NCBI RefSeq assembly: GCF_015710575.1 | Contig: NZ_CP065373.1 | Span: 1,116,001 to 1,180,000 of the forward strand | Reading direction: 5' to 3' | From: Mycolicibacterium mengxianglii | GTDB taxonomy: Bacteria; Actinomycetota; Actinomycetes; Mycobacteriales; Mycobacteriaceae | DNA length: 64,000 nucleotides | In this document: positions 33,364 to 43,001 of the stretch, piece after piece | How the letters are laid out: each line of letters begins with the position of its first letter | Position numbering within the stretch: position 1 is the first letter of the stretch | Program-made: the position numbers and the translations under genes | Notes under the pieces: model-generated | The model's database searches: none | What the model was told of the DNA's origin: nothing | The model's input: only the letters and a program-made list of their open reading frames with translations

Positions 33364-35580
33364 TTACTCGGTCGGCTCCTCGGGCATCAGCCACAGCGCT
33401 GAGTTCGGCGGGAGCACCAGCACCGCGGAGGCGGGCCGACCGTGCCAGGGCTCGCTGGTGGCCTCCACGCCGCCCATATTGCCCGCGCCGCCGCCGTTGT
33501 AGACGGTGGCGTCGGTGTTGAGGACCTCGCGCCAGCGGCCGGCATAGGGCAGTCCCAGTTGATAATGGCTGTGCTCGGCGCCGGAGAAGTTGAAGATGCA
33601 CGCCATCGTCGAGCCGTCCTTGCCGAACCGCAGGAAGCTCAATACGTTGTTGCCCGAGTCGTTGGCGTCGATCCACGAATAGCCTTCCGGCTGCGTGTCC
33701 TGACTCCACAGCACGGGGCTGTCACGGTAGATGGTGTTGAGATCGTGGACCAGGTTCTGGATACCCGTCGAGAAGCTGTGCTCGTCGAGCTGGAACCAGT
33801 CGACACCCCGTTCCTCGGACCATTCGGCGCGCTGTCCGAACTCCTGTCCCATGAACAGAAGTTGCTTGCCGGGGTGGGACCACTGGTAGGCGAGCAAGCT
33901 GCGCACGCCGGCGGCTTTGACGTGGTCACTGCCCGGCATGCGACCCCACAGCGTGCCCTTGCCGTGAACCACTTCATCGTGGCTGATCGGCAGAACGTAG
34001 TTCTCGCTGAACGCGTACAGCATCGAGAACGTCATCTCGTGGTGGTGGTAGCTGCGGTAGATCGGATCGCGGGCCATGAACGCGAGCGTGTCGTTCATCC
34101 ACCCCATGTTCCACTTCATCGAGAACCCGAGGCCGCCAAGGTTCGTCGGTCGAGTCACGCCCGGCCAGGACGTCGACTCCTCGGCGATGGTGACAATGCC
34201 CGGGGTCAACTTGTGCACGGTGGCGTTCATCTCCTGCAGGAACTGCACCGCCTCGAGGTTCTCCCGGCCGCCGTAGATGTTCGGCGACCAGCCGCCTTCG
34301 GGTCGCGAGTAGTCCAGATACAGCATCGACGCCACGGCATCCACCCGCAGTCCGTCGATGTGGTATTCCTGCAGCCAGTACAGCGCGTTGGCCACCAGGA
34401 AGTTGCGGACCTCGGAGCGTCCGAAGTCGAAAACGTAAGTGCCCCAGTCTAATTGCTCACCGCGCCGCGGATCTCCGTGCTCGTAGAGCGGTGTGCCGTC
34501 GAACCTGCCCAGCGCCCAGGCGTCCTTGGGGAAGTGCGCAGGCACCCAGTCGACGATCACGCCGATGCCGGCCTGGTGCAACCGGTCGACCAGATACCGG
34601 AAGTCGTCGGGGCTGCCGAACCGCGAGGACGGTGCGTAGTACGACGTCACCTGATAGCCCCAGGAGCCGCCGAACGGATGCTCGGCCACCGGCAGCATTT
34701 CGACGTGGGTGAACCCCTGCTCGACCAGATAATCGGTGAGCTGTTCGGCGAGTTCGCGGTACGTCGCACCGGGCCGCCAGGAGCCCAGGTGCACCTCGTA
34801 GGTACTCATGGGCTCGAACACCGGGTTCACCGACGCCCGCTTGGTCATCCAGTCCTCATCGGACCAGGTGTAGTCGCTGGTGTAGACGCGGGAGGCGGTC
34901 TGCGGTGGGATCTCGGTGGCAAACGCCATCGGATCGGCCCGGTCTGTGACGCTGCCGTCGGCGCCGTGGATGCGGAACTTGTACAGCCCGTCAACGGGGA
35001 AGTCCGGCCAGAACAGTTCCCACACACCAGTGGAACCGAGCACGCGCATGGGGCACTGGGTGCCGTCCCAATGGTTGAAGTCACCTACCAGGCTCACCCC
35101 TTTGGCGTTCGGCGCCCACACTGCGAAGGACACACCGTCCACCGTGCCGTCGGCGGTGGTGAACGACCGGCGGTGCGCGCCGAGCACCTCCCACAACCGC
35201 TCATGGCGGCCCTCGGAGAACAAGTGCAGATCAACTTCGCCCAGGGTCGGCAGGAAGCGGTAGGCGTCGGCGACCACGTGGGTGTCGATCCCGCCGTCGG
35301 CGGCCTGGTAACTCACCTCCAGGCGGTAGTCGATCAGCTTGGTGAACGGCAGCGCCACCGCGAACAGCCCGGAGTCGATGTGCTGCAACGGGTATCGGAC
35401 ACCACCGATGATGGCCACGACATCAGTGGCGTGGGGGCGGAAAGCCCGGATCACCGTGTGGTCGGCGTATTCGTGCGCGCCCAGCACCCCGTGCGGATCG
35501 TGGTGGGTGCCCGACACCAGTCGCTGCAGATCCGACGGCTCCGGGGCGAGGTGCTTACTGGCTAGTTCGGTACGAGTCAT
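33364..35580 (-). CDS. glgB: 1,4-alpha-glucan branching enzyme
   Basis: A 738-residue GH13 enzyme that forms alpha-1,6 branches in glycogen and in the methyl-glucose/capsular alpha-glucans of mycobacteria. It has an N-terminal CBM48-like beta-sandwich pair ([31 protein letters not shown]), the catalytic barrel with the nucleophile in [13 protein letters not shown] and the acid/base in [11 protein letters not shown], and HDEVVHGKG. It follows glgE by 13 bases in one operon, and AAAGGAG lies before its ATG. In the GlgE pathway it branches the linear maltosyl polymer. Confidence 0.96.
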   Translation of the reverse strand: MTRTELASKHLAPEPSDLQRLVSGTHHDPHGVLGAHEYADHTVIRAFRPHATDVVAIIGGVRYPLQHIDSGLFAVALPFTKLIDYRLEVSYQAADGGIDTHVVADAYRFLPTLGEVDLHLFSEGRHERLWEVLGAHRRSFTTADGTVDGVSFAVWAPNAKGVSLVGDFNHWDGTQCPMRVLGSTGVWELFWPDFPVDGLYKFRIHGADGSVTDRADPMAFATEIPPQTASRVYTSDYTWSDEDWMTKRASVNPVFEPMSTYEVHLGSWRPGATYRELAEQLTDYLVEQGFTHVEMLPVAEHPFGGSWGYQVTSYYAPSSRFGSPDDFRYLVDRLHQAGIGVIVDWVPAHFPKDAWALGRFDGTPLYEHGDPRRGEQLDWGTYVFDFGRSEVRNFLVANALYWLQEYHIDGLRVDAVASMLYLDYSRPEGGWSPNIYGGRENLEAVQFLQEMNATVHKLTPGIVTIAEESTSWPGVTRPTNLGGLGFSMKWNMGWMNDTLAFMARDPIYRSYHHHEMTFSMLYAFSENYVLPISHDEVVHGKGTLWGRMPGSDHVKAAGVRSLLAYQWSHPGKQLLFMGQEFGQRAEWSEERGVDWFQLDEHSFSTGIQNLVHDLNTIYRDSPVLWSQDTQPEGYSWIDANDSGNNVLSFLRFGKDGSTMACIFNFSGAEHSHYQLGLPYAGRWREVLNTDATVYNGGGAGNMGGVEATSEPWHGRPASAVLVLPPNSALWLMPEEPTE

Positions 35581-35593
35581 CGAGACGCTCCTT

Positions 35594-37681
35594 TCACTCG
35601 CGCCGCAGCAGGGCGGCGCGCTTCTCGGGCGGAATGAGGGGCATGTTCAACACATGCGACACTGCCTTGGCTGGGTCGATACGAACGTAATTCGCCTGAC
35701 CCCATTGGTATTCCTCTCCGGTGATCTCGTCTCGGACCCAGAAACGCTCGTAGTTCTCCATACCCAGGGCGGCCATGTCCAACCACAAGGTCCCTTCTTC
35801 GGGACCGAACGCATTCAGTGTCGTCACCACCAGCACGGTGTCACCGGTGACGGGATCGAACTTGCTGTAGGCCAGCAACGCATCGTTGTCGATCCTGTGG
35901 AATTTGATGGTGCGCATCTGGCGCAGCGCCGGATGCACCCGACGAATCTCGTTGAGCCGTGCGATGAATGGCTCCAACGACTGCCCGGTCGAGAGTGCGG
36001 CGTCGAAATCCCGCGGGCGCAGCTCGTACTTCTCGGAGTTCAGGTACTCCTCGCTGCCTTCGCGCACCGCTTCGTGCTCGAAGAGTTCATACCCCGAATA
36101 CACCCCCCACAGCGGGCTCATCGTCGACGCCAGGACGGCGCGGATGGCGAACATGCCCGGCCCGCCGTGCTGCAGACTCTCGTGCAGGATGTCGGGGGTG
36201 TTGACGAACAGGTTCAACCGCGCCTCGTCGGCACGCTCGGCGATCTGCTCGCCGAACTCGGTGAGCTCCCACTTGGCGGTGCGCCAGGTGAAATAGCTGT
36301 ACGACTGCGTGAACCCGAGCCGGGCCAGACCGTACAACCGCGCCGGGCGCGTGAACGCCTCGGCCAGGAACAGCACATCCGGGTCGATGTTCTTGACCTC
36401 GGCAATCAGCCACGCCCAGAAATCCGGCGGCTTGGTGTGTGGGTTGTCGACCCGAAAGATCTTCACCCCGTGGTCAATCCAGTACCGGACCACCCGGAGC
36501 ACCTCGTTGTAGATCCCGGTGGGATCGTTGTCGAAGTTGATCGGATAGATGTCCTGGTACTTCTTCGGCGGGTTCTCCGCGTAGGCGATCGTGCCGTCGG
36601 GCAGTTCGGTGAACCACTCCCGGTGGTCTTTGGCCCACGGATGATCCGGGGCGCACTGCAACGCCAGATCGAGGGCGACCTCCATGCCGAGATCTCTTGT
36701 GGCAGCGAGGAATTCGTCGAAGTCCTCGATGGTGCCGAGTTCCGGATGCACCGCGTCGTGGCCGCCCTCGTCGCTACCGATGGCCCACGGGGAACCCACA
36801 TCACCCGGAGCAGCTGCCACGGTGTTGTTGCGACCCTTGCGGTGCACTTTGCCGATCGGATGGATGGGGGGCAGGTACACCACGTCGAAGCCCATTTTGG
36901 CCACTCGCGGGAGCGCCTTGATGGCGGTGGCGAATGTGCCGTGCACCGGGTTGCCGTCGGCGTCCCAGCCGCCGGTGGAGCGGGGGAACAGCTCGTACCA
37001 GGAGGCGAACCGGGCCTCGGACCGGTCGACCCACACGCCGTGCTGGTCGCCGCGGGTCACCAGCTCGCGCAGCGGATAGTCGGCGAGCAGGGCGGCGACC
37101 TCGGGTGACAAGGCCGCGCCTGCACGGCTGAACGGATCCCCGGGTTCACGAAGCCGCGCCGCGGCGTCGATCAGCGGGTAGCGGTCCTGGCGTGGCACGC
37201 CGGTGGCGGCACGCTCGAGCAACTTGGCGCCGACCAACAGATCATTGGACAGCTCGGCCTCGGTTTGTCCGGCCTCGAGTTTGGCCGTCAGCCCCTTGCG
37301 CCACGTGGCGATCGGATCACCCCAGCCGTCGACCCGGAACGTCCACAGCCCCACCGCGTCGGGCACGAACTGGCCGTGGAAGACGTCCGGCGTCTCCCCG
37401 GTGGACATGGGCAGACGATGTGGCCTGACCCGCGGTGAAGGCGAGACGAGCTCGTCGATGGGTATCGGCTCCACCGGGTGGGCCTTGGGTGACGGGCCGG
37501 GGACCAGTCGGGGATAGGCGGTGCCGTGGTAGCGCACCACCAAGGTGGCCGCCACCGCGTCGTGGCCTTCCCGCCACACCGATGCACACACCGGCACGAC
37601 CTCACCGACCACTGCTTTTGCGGGAAATTTTCCCCCGGATATGACGGGTTGGACGTCGTCGATCTCGATGCGACCGGGCAC
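35594..37681 (-). CDS. glgE: Alpha-1,4-glucan:maltose-1-phosphate maltosyltransferase
   Basis: GlgE extends alpha-glucan by transferring maltose from alpha-maltose-1-phosphate. This GH13_3 protein has an N-terminal beta domain, then the barrel with [18 protein letters not shown], the nucleophile Asp in [10 protein letters not shown] and the acid Glu in LFLAEAF. GTG 37681 (protein begins VPGRIEIDD, 695 residues) is preferred because AGGAG sits 7 bases ahead; an ATG at 37696 would add five residues. It is first in the glgE-glgB operon and divergent from glgP. Loss of GlgE kills M. tuberculosis through maltose-1-phosphate build-up. Confidence 0.95.
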   Translation of the reverse strand: MPGRIEIDDVQPVISGGKFPAKAVVGEVVPVCASVWREGHDAVAATLVVRYHGTAYPRLVPGPSPKAHPVEPIPIDELVSPSPRVRPHRLPMSTGETPDVFHGQFVPDAVGLWTFRVDGWGDPIATWRKGLTAKLEAGQTEAELSNDLLVGAKLLERAATGVPRQDRYPLIDAAARLREPGDPFSRAGAALSPEVAALLADYPLRELVTRGDQHGVWVDRSEARFASWYELFPRSTGGWDADGNPVHGTFATAIKALPRVAKMGFDVVYLPPIHPIGKVHRKGRNNTVAAAPGDVGSPWAIGSDEGGHDAVHPELGTIEDFDEFLAATRDLGMEVALDLALQCAPDHPWAKDHREWFTELPDGTIAYAENPPKKYQDIYPINFDNDPTGIYNEVLRVVRYWIDHGVKIFRVDNPHTKPPDFWAWLIAEVKNIDPDVLFLAEAFTRPARLYGLARLGFTQSYSYFTWRTAKWELTEFGEQIAERADEARLNLFVNTPDILHESLQHGGPGMFAIRAVLASTMSPLWGVYSGYELFEHEAVREGSEEYLNSEKYELRPRDFDAALSTGQSLEPFIARLNEIRRVHPALRQMRTIKFHRIDNDALLAYSKFDPVTGDTVLVVTTLNAFGPEEGTLWLDMAALGMENYERFWVRDEITGEEYQWGQANYVRIDPAKAVSHVLNMPLIPPEKRAALLRRE

Positions 37682-37871
37682 CCGGGCTCTCCTCATGGCG
37701 TCTAAGGCGCGGTGAGTTCCGCGCGGTGAGTTGCCGTCTCTGCGTTCTGGCTGGTCTTCGATTAACCACTTCGCGCGTTCCTCAACCGTAGTGGCCGGAC
37801 GGCACCCAGGACAGACGAAGCTGACGCATTAATGATCGCGACGTACGTCACGCTCAGTAAGGTGGGCCTAC

Positions 37872-40481
37872 GTGAAGGCTCTTCGTCGGTTCACCGTCCG
37901 TGCCCACCTGCCGCAGCGACTTTCGGCGCTTGCGCAGCTGTCGACCAACTTGCGCTGGTCGTGGCACGTACCGACGCAGGAGCTGTTTGCCACCATCGAT
38001 GAGGCGTTGTGGTCTGAACACGGCGGCGATCCGGTCGCCCTGCTGGGACATGTCTCACCGGACCGGTTGGATGAACTCGTCACTGACGAGGAGTTCCTGA
38101 CCCAGCTGGACTCGTTGTCGGCAGATCTGCAGAACTACCTGACGCGACCGCTGTGGTACCAGGAACAGCAGCACTCCGAACCGGCGAAAGCGCTGCCCCA
38201 GGGCATCGCCTACTTCTCGATGGAATTCGGCGTGGCCGAAGTTCTGCCCAATTATTCCGGCGGGCTGGGGATCCTGGCCGGGGACCATCTGAAGTCGGCG
38301 AGTGACCTCGGCCTGCCGTTGATCGCCGTGGGCCTCTACTACCGCTCCGGGTATTTCCGGCAATCGCTGACCAGCGACGGCTGGCAGCACGAGAACTATC
38401 CCTCGCTCGACCCTGCGGGTCTGCCGTTGCGGCTGCTCACCGAGGCCGACGGCACGCCGGTGCTGGTGGCGCTGGCACTGCCCGGGGAGGCGCAACTGCA
38501 CGCGCGGGTGTGGGTCGCGCAGGTGGGTCGCGTGCCGCTGTTGCTGCTGGACTCCGACATCCCCGAGAACGACCATGAACTGCGCGGCACCACCGACCGC
38601 CTCTACGGCGGCGATCAGGAGCACCGCATCAGGCAGGAGATCCTGTCCGGCATCGGCGGGGTGCGCGCCATCCGCGCCTTCACCCGCGTCGAAGGGCTGC
38701 CGGCGCCCGAGGTGTTCCACATGAACGAGGGGCACGCCGGCTTCCTCGGCGCCGAACGCATCCGGGAGTACATGACCGAGTCGGGAGTCGACTTCGGCAC
38801 CGCGCTGACCGTGGTGCGCGCCTCCACCGTGTTCACCACCCACACGCCGGTGCCGGCCGGTATCGACCGGTTCCCGATGGAGATGGTCCGCGGCTACTTC
38901 GCCGACGACGTGCCCGCGCCGCTGCTGCCCGGAGTGCCCCTGGCCAAGATCATGGCCTTCGGCGCCGAGGACGATCCGGGCAAGTTCAACATGGCCCACA
39001 TGGGTCTGCGCCTGGCCCAGCGCGCCAATGGGGTTTCCCTGCTGCACGGTCGGGTCAGTCGGGAGATGTTCAACAACCTGTGGCCGGGCTTCGACCCCAG
39101 CGAGGTGCCCATCGGTTCGATCACCAACGGGGTGCACGCACCCACCTGGGCGGCACCCCAGTGGTTGGAGCTGGGTCGTGAGTTGCTCGGCTCCGACGAC
39201 CTCGGTCTGCTCCGCGAGGCCGACACCTGGAAGCGGCTGCAGCAGGTCGACTCCGGGCATCTGTGGTGGATCCGTTCTGAGTTGCGTGCACTGCTGGTGG
39301 AGGACGTCCGCGCCAGGCTGCGCCGGTCATGGCGCGAACGCGGCGCCTCCGAGGCCGAGTTGGGTTGGACCACAACGGCTTTCGATAAAGACGTGCTGAC
39401 CATCGGGTTCGCACGACGGGTTCCGACCTACAAGCGGTTGACGCTGATGCTGCGTGATCCCGAACGTCTGGAACGGTTGCTGCTCGATGAGCACCGGCCG
39501 GTGCAGCTGATCGTGGCGGGCAAATCGCACCCCGCCGACGACGGCGGCAAGGCGTTGATCCAGCAGGTCGTGCGGTTCGCCGATCGGCCGGAGGTGCGGC
39601 ACCGGATCGCCTTCCTGCCCGACTACGACATGTCGATGGCGCGGCTCCTGTACTGGGGTTGCGACGTGTGGCTCAACAACCCGCTGCGTCCACTGGAGGC
39701 ATGCGGCACCTCCGGGATGAAGAGTGCGCTCAACGGTGGGCTGAACCTGTCCATCCGCGACGGCTGGTGGGATGAGTGGTTCGACGGCGAGAACGGTTGG
39801 GAGATCCCCACTGCCGACGGAGTCGTCGACGATGCCCGGCGCGATGATCTGGAAGCCGACGCGCTCTACCGATTGCTCGGAAAGTCGGTGGCGCCGAAGT
39901 TCTACGACCGGGACGCGGCCGGGGTGCCGGTGCGGTGGGTGGAGATGGTGCGCCACACCCTGCGGGCGCTCGGCCCGAAGGTGCTTGCCTCGCGGATGGT
40001 GCGCGACTACACCGAGAAGTACTACATTCCGGCGGCGGCCTCGGTGCGGCGCACGCTCGAACCCGCCGGCGGCAAGGCCTTCGGGACGGCGCAGCAGCTG
40101 ACCGCCTACCGGGAGCGGGTGCGACAGGCATGGCCGAAGGTCGAGATCACTGACGTCGACAGCAGCGGACTGCCGGATACCCCAGTGCTGGGGTCGACGC
40201 TGACCCTCACTGCCACAGTCCAATTGGCAGGGCTGCAGCCCGACGAGGTGGCGGTGCAGGCCGTCCTGGGCCGGGTGGACACCGGCGACACGCTGCTCAA
40301 TCCACGGATCGTGGTCATGGCCCATGTCGCCGACGGGCTCAACGCCACCCCCGGCGTCGAGACGTTCACCACGACAACAGCGCTGCCGGTGGCCGGCTCG
40401 GTGGGCTACACGGTGCGGGTGCTGCCGCACAACGACCTGCTGGCCGGCGATAACGAGCTCGGTCTGGTCACTCTCGCGTGA
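37872..40481 (+). CDS. glgP: Alpha-glucan phosphorylase
   Basis: An 869-residue PLP-dependent glucan phosphorylase of the Rv1328 type, releasing glucose-1-phosphate or acting near the GlgE system. The PLP lysine is in the EACGTSGMKSALNGG segment; the active-site region HMNEGHAG and the GVHAPTW motif are present. It has a DUF3417 N-terminal part (LSTNLRWSWHVPTQELF) that marks this long actinobacterial class. The GTG start has TAAGGT (37858-37863) 8 bases ahead. The 175-bp gap to glgE holds both promoters. Confidence 0.94.
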   Translation: MKALRRFTVRAHLPQRLSALAQLSTNLRWSWHVPTQELFATIDEALWSEHGGDPVALLGHVSPDRLDELVTDEEFLTQLDSLSADLQNYLTRPLWYQEQQHSEPAKALPQGIAYFSMEFGVAEVLPNYSGGLGILAGDHLKSASDLGLPLIAVGLYYRSGYFRQSLTSDGWQHENYPSLDPAGLPLRLLTEADGTPVLVALALPGEAQLHARVWVAQVGRVPLLLLDSDIPENDHELRGTTDRLYGGDQEHRIRQEILSGIGGVRAIRAFTRVEGLPAPEVFHMNEGHAGFLGAERIREYMTESGVDFGTALTVVRASTVFTTHTPVPAGIDRFPMEMVRGYFADDVPAPLLPGVPLAKIMAFGAEDDPGKFNMAHMGLRLAQRANGVSLLHGRVSREMFNNLWPGFDPSEVPIGSITNGVHAPTWAAPQWLELGRELLGSDDLGLLREADTWKRLQQVDSGHLWWIRSELRALLVEDVRARLRRSWRERGASEAELGWTTTAFDKDVLTIGFARRVPTYKRLTLMLRDPERLERLLLDEHRPVQLIVAGKSHPADDGGKALIQQVVRFADRPEVRHRIAFLPDYDMSMARLLYWGCDVWLNNPLRPLEACGTSGMKSALNGGLNLSIRDGWWDEWFDGENGWEIPTADGVVDDARRDDLEADALYRLLGKSVAPKFYDRDAAGVPVRWVEMVRHTLRALGPKVLASRMVRDYTEKYYIPAAASVRRTLEPAGGKAFGTAQQLTAYRERVRQAWPKVEITDVDSSGLPDTPVLGSTLTLTATVQLAGLQPDEVAVQAVLGRVDTGDTLLNPRIVVMAHVADGLNATPGVETFTTTTALPVAGSVGYTVRVLPHNDLLAGDNELGLVTLA

Positions 40482-40482
40482 T

Positions 40483-40598
40483 GCCGGGCGGAGGCCGAGG
40501 CTGCGAGGTACGAGCAGGTGAAGGAGATCCGGCCCAGTGAGCCGGGCGGAGGCCGAGGCTGCGAGGTACGAGCAGGTGAAGGAGATCCGGCCCAGTGA
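40483..40598 (+). repeat. Perfect 58-bp tandem duplication at the start of the Vgb-type gene
   Basis: Two identical copies, 40483-40540 and 40541-40598, each beginning GCCGGGCGGAGG and ending CCCAGTGA. Each copy contains the same ribosome-binding site (GAAGGAG) and the same GTG. The second GTG (40595) starts the Vgb-type gene; the first (40537) would start a 20-codon peptide that ends at TAG 40597-40599. Confidence 0.97.
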
Positions 40599-41446
40599 GT
40601 AGAGCACTCACCGTCGCCGTCGACGGGGGTCCGTACGCGCTTGCCGCTGCGCCGGACGGCGCGATGTGGGTGACGCTGGTGCACAGTGGCGAAGTCGCGC
40701 GTATCGACGGGGCCGGCCAGGTGAGCGTGGTGGCCGTCGCGCCCGGCAGCAAGCCGTCCATCATCACCGCAGGCCTGGACGGCGCGATGTGGTTCACCTG
40801 CGCCGGTACCGACAGGATCGGTCGGGTGAGTGCCTCGGGCGACGTGAGCTTCATCGAATTAGCCTCCGGCAGTGGACCGTACGGGTTGACCGTCGGGCCC
40901 GACGGGGCGCTCTGGTTCACCACGACGACGGCAGGCGGTGTCGGACGTCTGACCCCTGACGGGACCGTGGAGGACTGCTGTTACCCGGGTGGGATGCCCT
41001 CGATGATCATCACCGGACCGGACAATGCGCTGTGGTGCACGCTCAACGAAGGCAACGGCATCGCGCGGGTGGATCCGCGTAGCGGAAAATCAACGGTGCG
41101 CGAACTGCCCACCCGTAACGCCGGGCCGGTCGGCATCACCGCGACCCATGATGATGCGGTGTGGTTCACCGAATTTCGCGCCGACAAACTCGGCCGCATC
41201 CCGATGGGCGACGCCATTCAAGAAATCGAGCTGCCCGGCAAGCCCCATGCGGTGGCCGCCGATCTGGCCGACGGCGTGTGGGTCAGTCTGTGGGGTGCCG
41301 ACCAACTGGCCCGGGTCGGCGCCGACGGCGAGATCACCACGTTCGACCTGCCCCCCGGCAGCGAGCCGCACGGCCTGGCGGTGGCCGCCGACGGTGCACC
41401 GTGGGTGGCCCTGGAATCCGGGTTCGTGCTGCGACTGCCGCTGTAG
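40595..41446 (+). CDS. Virginiamycin B (streptogramin B) lyase-like protein
   Basis: A 283-residue seven-bladed beta-propeller. The repeated blade motif (GPDGALWFT, DGAMWFT, DDAVWFTE) recurs about every 42 residues. Vgb lyases open the streptogramin B ring by elimination, using two His and one Glu; here His218 (PHAV), Glu257 and His259 (EPHG) occupy these positions. Many actinobacterial homologues have no proven substrate, so the antibiotic role is by motif only. The start GTG is within the second copy of a tandem repeat, with AAGGAG 10 bases ahead. Confidence 0.85.
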   Translation: MSRALTVAVDGGPYALAAAPDGAMWVTLVHSGEVARIDGAGQVSVVAVAPGSKPSIITAGLDGAMWFTCAGTDRIGRVSASGDVSFIELASGSGPYGLTVGPDGALWFTTTTAGGVGRLTPDGTVEDCCYPGGMPSMIITGPDNALWCTLNEGNGIARVDPRSGKSTVRELPTRNAGPVGITATHDDAVWFTEFRADKLGRIPMGDAIQEIELPGKPHAVAADLADGVWVSLWGADQLARVGADGEITTFDLPPGSEPHGLAVAADGAPWVALESGFVLRLPL

Positions 41447-41457
41447 CCGGCCCGTAT

Positions 41458-42927
41458 TCAGGGGAAGCGGCGCAGACAGCGGTCCTCGTCGCCGAGGACT
41501 CCGAGGCGGAACGCATCGATACGCGAGAAGCCGGCCGGAACCGCCTCCCCGTTGACGTCGCCGGCGGCCAGGCCGTTGGTCAGCAGCCCCGCCACTGCCT
41601 CGTCGAGATCGCCCGCGGACAGGGCAACGGTGTCGCCTCCCGGGGTGTCGACCTGCCGGGTCAGCTTTGTGGTGGCCACGCCGGTCAGACACGCCGTCCG
41701 TAACCCCGCCGCAGCGTTGTTGAGGGTCAGCCCGCCCTTATCCTGTTGCACCGCAAGCATGTAACGCGACATCAACACCGAATAGGCGGTGTTGTCCCCG
41801 GTCAGCGCGGGCGAGAACTCGTCGTCGTCACTGACGGCCCCGAGGGCCTTCAATGCGGGTAGGTCCACGGCGAGGGTGTTGGTGGTGGGGCAGTAGGACA
41901 CCGGCGGGCTGGGCCGGGCATCGGCGCAGGTCCCTGCCGAGCGGGCATCGAAGCTCAGCATCGGCGGGTTCCGCGGCGCGAACAGGATGGTCATCGCGTC
42001 CACCACGGCCCGCGCCGAGTCCTCTGAGACCGGCCACTCGCCCGTCTGGTCGCCCTGTAGTTCGAACGGCAGATCGCGGCGGCGCTGGGCCACCTCCCCG
42101 GCCTCGATGGCCGCACAGGCGCTGGGCCCGTCGGTGAAGCCGAACTGGAACGCCGAGATCCGCTCGAACGCAGAACCGTGCTCGTCCCCGCCGCCGTAGA
42201 TGTCCTCCTCGCTCAGCAGCGGGTCGCGGAACAGGATCATCCCCGCAAGCAGGTTGTTGAGCCCGTCACCGGTGCTCAGGGTGAACCGGTCGGAGTTGTC
42301 TTCGGCGACCCAGCGCATGTAGCCACCGGCAAAGCAGTCGGCCTGCTGTTCGGTGACCAGGACCGGCGTGCCGCGCTTGTTCAGCTTGGCCTGCCGCTGG
42401 ATGGAATGGCCGTATTCGTGGGCCAGCACCATCGTGATCGCCATGTCGCCGCCGGCCCGTTGCAGCGAGGGCAGCAGCAGTCCGCGGTCCCATCCGACGG
42501 AACGGTCCAGCGCACAGAATCCCGCGTTGGAGAACGCGTAGGTGTCCATATCGCAGAACGAACCGTCGTAATCCTTTGCGTCCCAAGAGATCAAAGTCGA
42601 TACGGGACGGAACTCCCCGGCGAAGGTCTCGCTGAAAACACTCGTCCAATACTCTTCGATATCGCTGATCGACTGACCGGCGATCTCGTCGATCTGGCCG
42701 CCGTCGGTGCCTTCGATGTCGCGGGAGGGCTCTTTGGCGTCCGGACGTAGACCCGTGGGCCCGTCGATGGCCTCCATGCCTCCCACCCGGAACGGATCGG
42801 CGAACACCGACACCGGTGTGCCGGTCAGCGTCGTCGAACACGCTGTCATCCCGCCGGTGGCTGCGGCTATCACCGCAGCGACGAGGACTCTCCGGACCGT
42901 GCGGCGGCGAGAATGTCTCAGGCTCAT
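41458..42927 (-). CDS. Neutral zinc metallopeptidase, probable lipoprotein
   Basis: A 489-residue exported protein. Arg-rich N-terminus, hydrophobic segment and lipobox GMTAC predict a lipoprotein attached at Cys30. The zinc site HEYGH is in MVLAHEYGHSIQ (about residue 170) with the third ligand probably in the EQQADCFAGGY region. Three Cys pairs in the C-terminal half could form disulphides outside the membrane. It is convergent with the Vgb-type gene (11-bp gap). Function is unknown; envelope protein processing is possible. Confidence 0.85.
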   Translation of the reverse strand: MSLRHSRRRTVRRVLVAAVIAAATGGMTACSTTLTGTPVSVFADPFRVGGMEAIDGPTGLRPDAKEPSRDIEGTDGGQIDEIAGQSISDIEEYWTSVFSETFAGEFRPVSTLISWDAKDYDGSFCDMDTYAFSNAGFCALDRSVGWDRGLLLPSLQRAGGDMAITMVLAHEYGHSIQRQAKLNKRGTPVLVTEQQADCFAGGYMRWVAEDNSDRFTLSTGDGLNNLLAGMILFRDPLLSEEDIYGGGDEHGSAFERISAFQFGFTDGPSACAAIEAGEVAQRRRDLPFELQGDQTGEWPVSEDSARAVVDAMTILFAPRNPPMLSFDARSAGTCADARPSPPVSYCPTTNTLAVDLPALKALGAVSDDDEFSPALTGDNTAYSVLMSRYMLAVQQDKGGLTLNNAAAGLRTACLTGVATTKLTRQVDTPGGDTVALSAGDLDEAVAGLLTNGLAAGDVNGEAVPAGFSRIDAFRLGVLGDEDRCLRRFP

Positions 42928-43001
42928 GTGCCACCTCTCGCATGACGGCTCCGGGGATAGTTGCCAGGATAGTTGCGGATCCGGCGGGTAACCGTGGGAA
43001 C

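Noticed and set aside
33442..37108. Plus-strand open frames of 300-590 codons opposite glgB and glgE
   Set aside because: Antisense to two fully conserved enzymes and without motifs.
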